From contig NZ_RZQL01000015.1 of NCBI RefSeq assembly GCF_003997935.1, positions 13,133-45,423 of the forward strand: 32,291 nt of DNA, in the 5' to 3' direction. A program made the position numbers and the translations under genes. The notes under the pieces were generated by a model, which saw only the letters and a program-made list of their open reading frames with translations, made no database searches and had not been told where the DNA came from. This DNA is from Mesorhizobium sp. M7A.F.Ca.US.006.01.1.1. Lineage in GTDB: Bacteria; Pseudomonadota; Alphaproteobacteria; Rhizobiales; Rhizobiaceae. Below, one piece after another: positions 1 through 6,849 of this stretch. Position 1 is the stretch's first letter; each line of letters opens with the position of its first letter.

Positions 1-111
1 ATGATCATGGTTGTCGATGATGCCGGCCGCTGCATAGGCTGCGGAGCCTGCGGCCGCGTCTGCCCCAAGAACTGCCAGACGCATGTTGCGGCCGACGAGC
101 TCGCAACATGA
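1..111 (+). CDS. fdxB: Ferredoxin III, nif-specific (FdxB), C-terminal part
   Basis: The frame is open from the first base, so the gene begins outside the window and only its last 36 codons are present; the ATG at base 1 is probably internal. The fragment carries a complete 4Fe-4S ligand set, CIGCGACGRVCPKNC (Cys-x2-Cys-x2-Cys-x3-Cys-P), followed by a short QTH tail. This arrangement is typical of the second cluster of the nif-specific 2[4Fe-4S] ferredoxin FdxB, an electron carrier linked to nitrogenase maturation or function in rhizobia. The stop TGA overlaps the next start (ATGA), suggesting translational coupling. Family assignment is from recall of the C-terminal signature; another 2[4Fe-4S] ferredoxin is the alternative. 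It places the window next to a nif cluster. Confidence 0.8.
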   Translation: MIMVVDDAGRCIGCGACGRVCPKNCQTHVAADELAT

Positions 112-314
112 TCTGGCGAAAACCAGGAGAACGGCGTTGCACTTCATCTTTTTGTCGGCTCGTGGGGCTGGTCCTGTGCAGCAATGCGTCGATGGTTTAC
201 TTCGCTTTGGATTCGATCCGTGTGGCAGTCGTCACGACGCTGGCCTGTTCGCTGCTGCTTCAGGCCTGCTATTTCGGCTGCGTGCTCTTTTTCGCGGACG
301 TCGATGATCTGTAG
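108..314 (+). CDS. Small membrane protein, ExoX/Psi-like exopolysaccharide production repressor
   Basis: A 68-residue protein whose ATG overlaps the fdxB stop by four bases (ATGA). After a basic N-terminus it has two hydrophobic stretches, roughly residues 16-33 and 38-62, the second ending LLLQACYFGCVLFF. Short proteins with two membrane segments and an LLQxxYFxxVLF-type second helix are typical of rhizobial ExoX/PsiA-type repressors of exopolysaccharide synthesis, which act at the inner membrane by antagonising the priming glycosyltransferase. The tight overlap with fdxB implies co-transcription in a nif operon. The N-terminal part is not typical, and the true start could be a later codon. 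Assignment rests on hydropathy and the C-terminal motif only. Confidence 0.5.
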   Translation: MIWRKPGERRCTSSFCRLVGLVLCSNASMVYFALDSIRVAVVTTLACSLLLQACYFGCVLFFADVDDL

Positions 315-911
315 AACTGTTCATTCGCTCCGCAGAGGGCCGGCGAATCCAATCTCTTCCTAAGCCCGTTGGCCGTAATCGAAAGACACGGGGCCGGCGA
401 GTTCGTGCTCAGCTGCCACTGTGCTAGCAAGGGAACGGAATCCAATCCCGGAGCAGATGGCCAGAGTTGAGCGAAGACTGCGGTCGGAGCTCCTGCGCTT
501 CCGGGTCTCCAAGGGAACGACTTTGCGAACCGAAGGGACTTTGAACCGTTGACGTGGCCAGCGTGCGGTAGGTTGGGCCAGCGACAGGGATCCCGGCCGG
601 CCGGGAAGCACCGCCCTCTCAATGTGCGTTGACTTCGCTTCCTTTGGCGAAATGTGGGTAACGGCGAGGGCCGCACTCTTCCCGGGCCGTCGACATTCCC
701 GCCCTTTTGGTGCGTGCGCCGTTAGGCGCGACAATTCGGTGCCCGCGTGTAACTGCGCGCATTCGCCGAAGCTTAGACGTGGTGCATTCCCGCTCGCCCG
801 TTTGGCGGACAGTTCCGGCCGTGCTGGTTTTGCCGCCTAACGCCCGCCGCTCGTCACTGCCACACCCCTCTCCGGCAACGGCTCGGCGCATCGCGCAAGC
901 CGGTTTAGCGA
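315..911. other. Intergenic stretch with no recognisable gene
   Basis: About 600 bases between the ExoX-like gene and the convergent ABC exporter. Open frames on both strands are low-complexity, rich in Arg, Ala, Gly and Ser, lack ribosome-binding sites and resemble no family I recognise. It may hold decayed coding sequence: a frame around 360-420 reads ERHGAGEFVLSC, which looks protein-like but runs into stops. No terminator with a U-tract is visible. Confidence 0.4.
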
Positions 912-2714
912 TCAGGCCAGGCCCTTCGCGAGTTCCAACGCCTGCCGTTCGAAGAGGCGGCGGTAAATGCCACCATCGAGATTGATCAGGGCGGCATGAT
1001 CGCCGTCCTCCATGATGCGGCCACGGTCGAAGACGAGCAGCCGATCGAGCGAGCGGACCGTCGACAGCCGGTGTGCGATGACGAGTGTGGTTCGGCCCAC
1101 CATCAACCGATCCACCGCTTGTTGAATGAGCACCTCGGATTCCGAATCGAGGCTCGATGTGGCCTCGTCCAGAATAAGGATCGGCGCGTTCGCGAGGAAG
1201 GCGCGCGCGATCGCCACGCGCTGGCGCTCGCCGCCGGAGAGCTTCAAACCCCTTTCGCCGACCAATGTCCCATAGCCCTTCGGCAGGGGCGCGATGAATT
1301 CGTGGGCACTTGCCAGTCGTGCCGCTTGCTCGATCTCGGCCTGGCTCGCGCCAGGCCGGCCATAGGCGATGTTCTCGGCAAGCGACCTGTGAAACAGGAT
1401 CGGCTCCTGCTGCACGATCGCGATCTGCGAACGAAGGGACTCTTGGGTCACCTCCGAGACGTCCTGACCGTCTATCAGGATCCGGCCGCCGCTCAGGTCG
1501 TAGAGTCTCTGGATCAGCTTCACGAATGTTGTCTTGCCGGAACCGGAGGGTCCAACCAACCCAACCCTTTCGCCAGCTTCAATCGACAGCGAACATTCGC
1601 TATAGAGCGGCAGGGGATGGTTGGCGTAGCGGAAGTGGACGTTCTCGAAATCGATACGGCCGTTCGTGATCCGGATCGGCTTGGCCTCTGGACGATCGGC
1701 AACATCCACCTGCTGATTGTGGATGGCCACCAGTTCTTCCATATCATTAACCGAGTGCTGCACGTTGCGGACATGCATGCCGGCATCACGCAGATAGCCC
1801 TGCAGGACGATGAAGGACGTGAGAACATATGCTATCTCGCCCGGCGTTGCCTGTCCATGCGACCACAGAAGCAGGGCATATCCGACCACCGCCACCCTGA
1901 GCGCAACCAAAGTTACGCCTTGGGTTGAGCCGATGATCGTTCCGCGCACCCAGCTCCGGCGCGCGCGGTGCCGCCATTTCGTCATGATATTTGCAAGCCG
2001 CTCGTCTTCGCGAACCTCTGCGCCGAAGCCCTTGACCACAGCGTTGCAACTGACCGCGTCCGCAAGCGCGCCGCTGAGCCTTGTGTCCCATCGGTTGGCA
2101 AGGCTCGCCGCTGGCGCGACATAGCCGAGCGACAGCGAAATCGAAAACGCAAGGTAGACGAGAGAGCCGCAAGCAAAGATCACGCCCATGACCGGCCAGT
2201 GCCAGCCGAGCAGCACCGTCGAGCCGATCAAGATGACAAACGACGGGAGCAGCGTGACGAGTATCGTGCTGTTGAGGAGGTCGAGCGCCCACATGCCGCG
2301 CGTTATCTTGCGCACTGTCGAGCCGGCGAAGCTGTTTGCATGCCAGTCTGTCGAAAAGCGCTGCACATGATGGAACGCTTCGGTCGCGACGTCGGAAATC
2401 ATTTTCAACACCAGGTCGCTCAGGCCAATGAAGGCGACGTGGCGCATGGCAATGCCACCGAGTGCCAATGCAATCGGTACAGAGAATGCTGCAACAGCTG
2501 AATCCGAAGCTGGTGCTGCCGCATTAGCAGCACGAGAAACAGCGTCGATGAGTCGGCCAGAATAGAGCGGCATCAACACGTCAGCCAGCGTGGAGGCGAG
2601 CATCGCGGTCATGATGATCGCGAGCCGGGCCGGCTGCCTGTTCCAGAGGCGAACAGTGAAGGCGAAAACGTCGCGACAAGTGGCGCCGCGCCCATGGACG
2701 GGGAAACGTCTCAT
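912..2714 (-). CDS. ABC exporter, fused membrane and ATPase domains
   Basis: A half-transporter of about 600 residues with an N-terminal six-helix membrane domain (residues ~30-320) and a C-terminal nucleotide-binding domain. The ATPase motifs are all intact: Walker A GPSGSGKT (~388-395), Q-loop near 436, signature LSGGERQ (~492-498), Walker B ILILDE (~512-517) and the H-loop His in VIAHRLS (~548). It should homodimerise in the inner membrane and export a lipid, peptide or small metabolite; the substrate cannot be read from sequence. I chose the ATG at 2714; an in-frame TTG three codons upstream is possible, and neither has a strong ribosome site. It is divergent from the LuxR-type gene and has a -24/-12-like sequence about 115 bp upstream. 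A fragment of a related exporter lies near 6110-6210. Confidence 0.9.
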   Translation of the reverse strand: MRRFPVHGRGATCRDVFAFTVRLWNRQPARLAIIMTAMLASTLADVLMPLYSGRLIDAVSRAANAAAPASDSAVAAFSVPIALALGGIAMRHVAFIGLSDLVLKMISDVATEAFHHVQRFSTDWHANSFAGSTVRKITRGMWALDLLNSTILVTLLPSFVILIGSTVLLGWHWPVMGVIFACGSLVYLAFSISLSLGYVAPAASLANRWDTRLSGALADAVSCNAVVKGFGAEVREDERLANIMTKWRHRARRSWVRGTIIGSTQGVTLVALRVAVVGYALLLWSHGQATPGEIAYVLTSFIVLQGYLRDAGMHVRNVQHSVNDMEELVAIHNQQVDVADRPEAKPIRITNGRIDFENVHFRYANHPLPLYSECSLSIEAGERVGLVGPSGSGKTTFVKLIQRLYDLSGGRILIDGQDVSEVTQESLRSQIAIVQQEPILFHRSLAENIAYGRPGASQAEIEQAARLASAHEFIAPLPKGYGTLVGERGLKLSGGERQRVAIARAFLANAPILILDEATSSLDSESEVLIQQAVDRLMVGRTTLVIAHRLSTVRSLDRLLVFDRGRIMEDGDHAALINLDGGIYRRLFERQALELAKGLA

Positions 2715-2839
2715 AGTTTCCAAGCGGGCGCATCAACACGCTCGGTCCCAAAGACGATAAAAGACAAAACTGGAATTTCGACCTCCCCCATAACAGCATC
2801 AATTTTGGCGGGCAGCTCTTGCCGCCTCACGACGGTGAG

Positions 2840-2856
2840 TTCAAAAGTCGTGCCAA
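2840..2856 (-). promoter_or_regulatory. Near-consensus sigma-54 (-24/-12) promoter before the ABC exporter
   Basis: On the minus strand this reads TTGGCACGACTTTTGAA. The -24 element (YTGGCACG) is perfect and the spacing to the -12 TTG is correct, but the consensus TTGC is TTGA. It lies about 125 bp upstream of the exporter ATG. A near-copy sits on the opposite strand before luxR (3223-3239); the two share TGGCACGACTyTTGA. The missing -12 C makes function uncertain. Confidence 0.4.
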
Positions 2857-3125
2857 CTGAGCGGGAACATCCGAAGGACAAATTCAGCAGGTTACCGAGC
2901 CTGGAGAAAGTCAGCCGCCATCCAGTCGATACGATTGCTACGGCTGCTCAACTCGGGAGATTGGAAAAGAAGGTCGATGTATCGATTGAATTTTGAGCTT
3001 GTTCTTGCCTCGATCAAATAAGTACAGTTGCAATGCAGCTTTCTCAGGCCCGGCACTTAGGTGCTGATTTCAAAAGCGCGCCGCGAATACTTTCCTGCCC
3101 ATATTCCGTCAATCGAATGCTCGAC

Positions 3126-3161
3126 TGTCGGATTGTGCGCTCCCCGACACAGTGCTGTCGG
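3126..3161. promoter_or_regulatory. NifA-type upstream activator site within a triple hexamer repeat
   Basis: Positions 3134-3149 read TGT-N10-ACA, a perfect match to the NifA upstream activating sequence. Its right half is part of three alternating copies of one hexamer: TGTCGG (3126-3131), CCGACA (3144-3149) and TGTCGG (3156-3161). The site is about 75 bp upstream of the -24 element at 3223, the distance expected for an enhancer-bound NifA. The wider gap between the ABC exporter and luxR (2715-3350) contains no gene I recognise. A TGT-N10-ACA match occurs by chance about once per 4 kb, so its position is what makes it interesting. Confidence 0.45.
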
Positions 3162-3222
3162 TTCGCCTCCTGGGTACCTCCCCCGTCGATTGACGACCTG
3201 AAGGAGAAGCTTCGCTCGCAAG

Positions 3223-3239
3223 CTGGCACGACTCTTGAG
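3223..3239 (+). promoter_or_regulatory. Near-consensus sigma-54 (-24/-12) promoter before luxR
   Basis: The sequence CTGGCACGACTCTTGAG has a perfect -24 element (CTGGCACG) and correct spacing to TTG, but the -12 GC is GA. Transcription would start near 3250, about 100 bp before the luxR start, with the TGT-N10-ACA site about 100 bp further upstream. Together they form a plausible, weakened NifA-dependent promoter. Confidence 0.45.
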
Positions 3240-3350
3240 GGTACTCCAGGTGGCGGAAGGAACTCCGGCTCGAGTCCCGTTGACTTCGGATGTTGCGAGG
3301 CTGGGTTGGAGCAAACTGTGCACCAATGAGAACGCAATGAAGGAGACATC

Positions 3351-4097
3351 ATGGAACTCCGGCGGATTGCGGTGGAGTTAGACCTATTCCTCAAGATGAC
3401 TGATGATGTCGCTCAATCCGAACAGTTGTTCGAACTGTTGTCTGCGTTTGCGCTGAATTTCGATTGCCCGTGGATTGCCTATGGGCCGCTCGCATCAGAG
3501 AGGGCTTTCAAGCCGAACCGGGAGGGTTCTGTGGTGATGTGGAATTATCCTGCTGAATGGCAGGAGCGCTACTCGAGAATGGGCTATGCCAAAATAGACC
3601 CCCTCATCAAGAAAGGTCGAAAGGAGGCGGGACCCTTTCGATGGAGCGAGGTGTATACTGATGAAAACATAACTGAAGATGGACGCCGCGTCTTGGACGA
3701 AGCAGCAACATTCGGCTTGAGGTCAGGCGTTACCGTCCCATTACATGGCCCTGGTGGCAGCTTTAGGTTTGTGAGTTTTGCTCAATCCTCGGACTGCGAA
3801 TTGCAGAATAGAGCGATCACCTACCTGCAAATGGCCGCGCTGCGGTTTCATCGGATGGTTACGAAGTTCGACACTACGACTGCGTCGGAACGAGCTCATA
3901 ACCTGTCTCCGAGAGAAATAGAGTGCATTGATTTGGTGTCACAAGGAAAATCATCTTGGGAAATAGGAACTATTTTAGGCAGATCACGAAATACGATAGA
4001 TTTCCATTTAAAAAATGTAATGCGGAAGTTGGATGCGACCAGCAGAACGGTAGCTGTTGTAAAAGCTTTGAACCTTGGGATTATCCAACCGCCGTAG
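3351..4097 (+). CDS. LuxR-family quorum-sensing regulator (autoinducer-binding + HTH)
   Basis: A 248-residue protein with both LuxR domains. The N-terminal autoinducer-binding domain (~15-165) keeps the usual invariant pattern: W70 and Y74 in YPAEWQERY, D83-P84 in KIDPLI, W98 in PFRWSEV and a Gly near 122-126. The C-terminal GerE-type helix-turn-helix (~187-246) begins LSPREIECIDLVSQGKSSWE and ends with a recognition helix NTIDFHLKNVMRKL. It should bind an N-acyl-homoserine lactone and then DNA. The start is set by GGAG seven bases upstream of the ATG. No luxI-type synthase is visible in the window, so locally it is a LuxR solo. Possible control by NifA/sigma-54 is discussed at 3126-3239; a candidate target palindrome lies at 4436-4451. 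Confidence 0.92.
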   Translation: MELRRIAVELDLFLKMTDDVAQSEQLFELLSAFALNFDCPWIAYGPLASERAFKPNREGSVVMWNYPAEWQERYSRMGYAKIDPLIKKGRKEAGPFRWSEVYTDENITEDGRRVLDEAATFGLRSGVTVPLHGPGGSFRFVSFAQSSDCELQNRAITYLQMAALRFHRMVTKFDTTTASERAHNLSPREIECIDLVSQGKSSWEIGTILGRSRNTIDFHLKNVMRKLDATSRTVAVVKALNLGIIQPP

Positions 4098-4124
4098 GTG
4101 CGCAGCTAGTTCTCCGCCCGTAGT

Positions 4125-4340
4125 AGCGCGCGTGATAGCCGAGACGCTCCGGCGTGCGCTCGCTCTTCGAAGCACCCAGCGCCTCGTCCATCTCGGCCTC
4201 GAGCACCTCCTGCATCACGGCGCGAATCACCTCGTGCAATCCATCCGGCTTCGAAAGCAAAATGTCGTTGACGCTGCTACGGCGGATTTATCTTCAGGCT
4301 TGGTCCTGGTGGCGATGCTGAGTTCGCTTCGCTGAGATTG
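4125..4340 (-). pseudogene. IS256-family transposase remnant (N-terminal part)
   Basis: On the minus strand this closely parallels the first ~65 codons of the IS256-type transposase at 22950-24144, including the stretch for GLHEVIRAVMQEVLEAEMDE and the following SER-TPERLGYRSG region, but with frameshifts and an altered start. Only the 5' end of the gene remains, abutting the luxR stop. It is not expected to be functional. Confidence 0.75.
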
Positions 4341-4942
4341 GGCGGTCATGACAGGGTGGTGTTCAATGTCACCGATTCCTGGAAGAAATTACCATCCGTA
4401 TTAAGCGACTGACGATGAGTGATGTGTGTCCAAAATCTGACAGCTGTCAGAAAACATTTCGGGTTCAATACAGCGGAGCGTCTTAGCCCTGTCGGGCTTT
4501 TCGAAGCCTATCTCGCAGTAACTGCGCGCCAGGCGCACTAGCTCGGCCTTTGCTGGTCGATGTGCGGCAATATAGTGTGAGGGCTGACCCGCATGAGAAC
4601 ACGGAACTCGCTCGATGAAGGATGATCGACGGCATCCAGAAAGCTTCTCTCCGGCGGGTTCGAGGGTGCTGCGCGCGCATCTCGGCGACGGGCCAGCGAC
4701 CAACGGTTGAGGCTACATCTCCGGAGCGAGTGATGCCTCGAAAGATGCAATGCTGTCTCTGGTCCGACGCGCTGGAAGTTTGTGAAGGGTCGGCCCGGCA
4801 AATCGGTGAACCGGGCGGCTTAGGCTGCCAAAAAGGGTAGATGTCTGCGTTGCCTCGGTAGATCAGCAGGCGGTATCAGAAAGCCAAAGGCACACGCACA
4901 CCATCGTGGCGCTTCGCAGGAAGTAGATGGGAGTAATCACCA
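4341..4942. other. Intergenic region without recognisable gene
   Basis: About 600 bases between the IS256 remnant and the radical SAM gene. Several frames of 65-100 codons are open on both strands, but none has a ribosome site or a composition I recognise. The one feature that stands out is the 16-bp palindrome at 4436-4451. Confidence 0.4.
4436..4451. promoter_or_regulatory. 16-bp perfect palindrome, candidate LuxR-protein binding site
   Basis: TCTGACAGCTGTCAGA is perfectly self-complementary. The CTG-N8-CAG layout with inner ACAG/CTGT resembles lux-box or las-rhl-box operators bound by dimeric LuxR-type proteins. It lies about 340 bp downstream of the luxR stop and about 490 bp upstream of the radical SAM start. 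No clear -35/-10 was found next to it. Binding by the local regulator is inference. Confidence 0.4.
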
Positions 4943-5785
4943 GTGATTTTACCGGAACTTCGCTCAGCAAACACAGCCGGCAGGGTTTTGGAGATAACGA
5001 CGACCACGGGATGCGTCGTAGGATGTTCATATTGTCCCCAGGACAAGTTCGCGGTCCGGCAAAGAAAAGTGTCTCATGCGAGTCATCTGGATCTTGAAGA
5101 TTTCAAGCGGTGTCTGGCCCGCGTACCGACTTCCGTCGACATTGGTTTTGCGGGATACTCCGAACCTTGGCTCAATCCGGACTGTACCGAAATGGTGGAG
5201 CACGCCTTCGCCAAAGGCCATGGCATCAGGATTTTTACGACGCTGGTGGGAATGAACGGGCAGGACCTGCAGCGATTGCAAGCCTTGCGCTTGGGCGTAT
5301 TCGTGGTCCATGTTTTCGATGACGGCACCTACATGAACAGCCGCCTGGTCGGAGACAAGTATCGCGATCTGGTTCGTCAACTCGTCGACGCGGACATCCC
5401 CTTGATCCGATTCGTGGCCTTGGGCGAGCCCCACCCAGATATAGCCGACATTATTCCTACCGAAGCCCTGATAAAAGCGCGGCCGGTGAGCAGTAGGGGT
5501 GGAAGCGTCGACCCTAAGATCGTTGCACCACGTCAGCCAGTGGTCGGAGCCCTAACCTGCGTGGACGCACGACAGTATCGGAATGTTCTTCTTCCAAACG
5601 GCGACGTTACCCTGTGCTCTATGGATTTTGAACGGCGTCACGTATTGGGCAACCTTCTATATGAGGGTTACTCCGCTCTGTTTGAAAAGCCAGTTTTTCG
5701 CGAAATCGTCGACCGCATGAATGGAGCAGATGGTTTTCTGCTTTGCAGGATGTGTGAATTCGCCGACCCAAACGACCGGACCTGA
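4943..5785 (+). CDS. Radical SAM / SPASM-type protein
   Basis: A 280-residue protein. Near the N-terminus, after TTTTGC, it has the radical SAM cluster motif CVVGCSYC (Cys-x3-Cys-x2-Cys, ~residues 24-31), which binds a 4Fe-4S cluster and S-adenosylmethionine. The C-terminus has a short SPASM-like region: a Cys near 187, LPNGDVTLCSMD, then GNLLYEGYSALF and finally LCRMCEFA, enough cysteines for one auxiliary cluster. Such enzymes modify peptides or small molecules by radical chemistry; the substrate is unknown and I see no precursor peptide beside it. The start is GTG at 4943 with GGGAG about nine bases upstream; the nearby ATG at 4927 is out of frame. It stands alone, flanked by decayed DNA, and may be reached by LuxR through the palindrome at 4436. 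Confidence 0.85.
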   Translation: MILPELRSANTAGRVLEITTTTGCVVGCSYCPQDKFAVRQRKVSHASHLDLEDFKRCLARVPTSVDIGFAGYSEPWLNPDCTEMVEHAFAKGHGIRIFTTLVGMNGQDLQRLQALRLGVFVVHVFDDGTYMNSRLVGDKYRDLVRQLVDADIPLIRFVALGEPHPDIADIIPTEALIKARPVSSRGGSVDPKIVAPRQPVVGALTCVDARQYRNVLLPNGDVTLCSMDFERRHVLGNLLYEGYSALFEKPVFREIVDRMNGADGFLLCRMCEFADPNDRT

Positions 5786-5871
5786 GTGCATGCCGGCCGA
5801 GAGGGCGTGCCTGGCAGTGCGGATGGCCCCACGACAGATGCACCTGCCCGCGACGCCATCGTGTTTTCACG

Positions 5872-6000
5872 TTACGCCAGTATGTTCCTGTAGGCGCGGC
5901 AGTGGGCCTCGAGCATTTCGGAGACGAGCTCATCGAAAGGTCTTCGCCTTCCAACCGAGCTTGTCGGCCTGCCTAGCTTGAGGTAACGCCGATCACAGGT
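5872..6000 (-). pseudogene. GDP-mannose 4,6-dehydratase, C-terminal remnant (NoeL-like)
   Basis: The minus strand shows three successive frame pieces: DRRYLK, then RQADKLGWKAKT, then FDELVSEMLEAHCRAY ending at a TAA. Placed end to end these match the C-terminal end of GDP-mannose 4,6-dehydratase (the KLGWKAKT-FDELVxEM block). At least one frameshift, near 5940, and an internal deletion are needed, so this is a dead fragment. In rhizobia this enzyme (NoeL, or LPS/EPS homologues) makes the GDP-fucose precursor for fucosylated Nod factors. Which of these roles the ancestor had cannot be told. Confidence 0.65.
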
Positions 6001-6109
6001 CAACCATCGGTCGGATGGAAACAGTGTTAGTCGATCCCGATCAGAGCTTGATTGCTTACTCACGGCTCACCTCGTCAACGCCTTCACCCTCCCGGACGAT
6101 CTCCTTTTC

Positions 6110-6210
6110 GACTCGCCTGAAGGCAGCAGCCCAGCTGCGGCCGGGGATGGTTGCCGTCGCGGTAGTGGACGTTCTCGAAACCGATGCGGCCCTTCGCCAG
6201 CGCGTCTCCC
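6110..6210 (-). pseudogene. ABC exporter remnant (start of ATPase domain)
   Basis: The minus strand encodes KGRIGFENVHYRDGNHP, matching the beginning of the nucleotide-binding domain of the exporter at 912-2714 (NGRIDFENVHFRYANHP). The DNA also matches over a block that includes tagtggacgttctcgaaa. Flanking sequence does not continue either domain in frame. It is a leftover of a second, related exporter. Confidence 0.65.
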
Positions 6211-6849
6211 GGTTGCTTCCGCCTGGCCTACGAACGGGCTTTCCGTCAAGGGGGTCCACGGCGGCCCCGCCCTCTTGATCCGGCGGCTCGGGCCAGTCAT
6301 CGCGCAAGAGATCGGAATCCGCATTCTTCTCAAAGAGAGCGTGGCTTTCGCTGTGTCATCGGTCATCAAATAGTTTCTTGAATCAGGTTGGTGTCCGCAG
6401 CCCGAGGTTGAACGGCGAATATTGATGACCGCCGCGAAGCCGCTCGCTCGCTACGGCGCTATTGAGGAGCGCGCTCGCGAGCGGCTTCGCTACCGCCGAG
6501 CGACACAACCTCTGGCGACGCGACCCTGCTGATCTCCTTGGACTCATTCATTTGTCCGGAGCGCTATGGGCAGCGAAGGGTGGGTACGTCAACTACCTGA
6601 TGCCATAGTAGCGATGCTTTCGCGGAAGCTTTAGAAGCCATCCTGTTGCAGCACATTCGAAAGCATCCGAATGGAGGGCAACGCAACCCAACAATATTTG
6701 ATGAGGATGCCGGCATCACCAGACCAAACCCAGACCAAACAAAGCTGCCTCCGGCATTCTGCTTCAACGTTAAGCGACGAACATCTGCCGCAAACCACTA
6801 GCCATTAAACAGCTCTCTTCTTTGAAAGACTATGTGCAGAGGACTTGAT
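6211..6849. other. Intergenic region before the DABA aminotransferase, mostly featureless
   Basis: About 640 bases holding no gene I recognise. It contains the inverted repeat at 6434-6490 and lower-GC sequence from about 6640 to the next start. No sigma-54 or clear -35/-10 promoter was identified. Confidence 0.35.
6434..6490. repeat. 14-bp perfect inverted repeat, 29-base loop
   Basis: GCGAAGCCGCTCGC (6434-6447) is the exact reverse complement of GCGAGCGGCTTCGC (6477-6490). There is no U-tract, so it is not a standard terminator. It may be a palindromic interspersed element or an old IS end. Confidence 0.6.

Noticed and set aside
996..1928. 310-codon plus-strand open frame
   Set aside because: It is the antisense shadow of the ABC exporter, whose Walker A, signature and Walker B motifs are intact on the minus strand.
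4244..4262. Sequence resembling a tts box (CTTCGAAAGC)
   Set aside because: It is part of the IS256 transposase remnant; the equivalent stretch is present in the element at 22905-24239.
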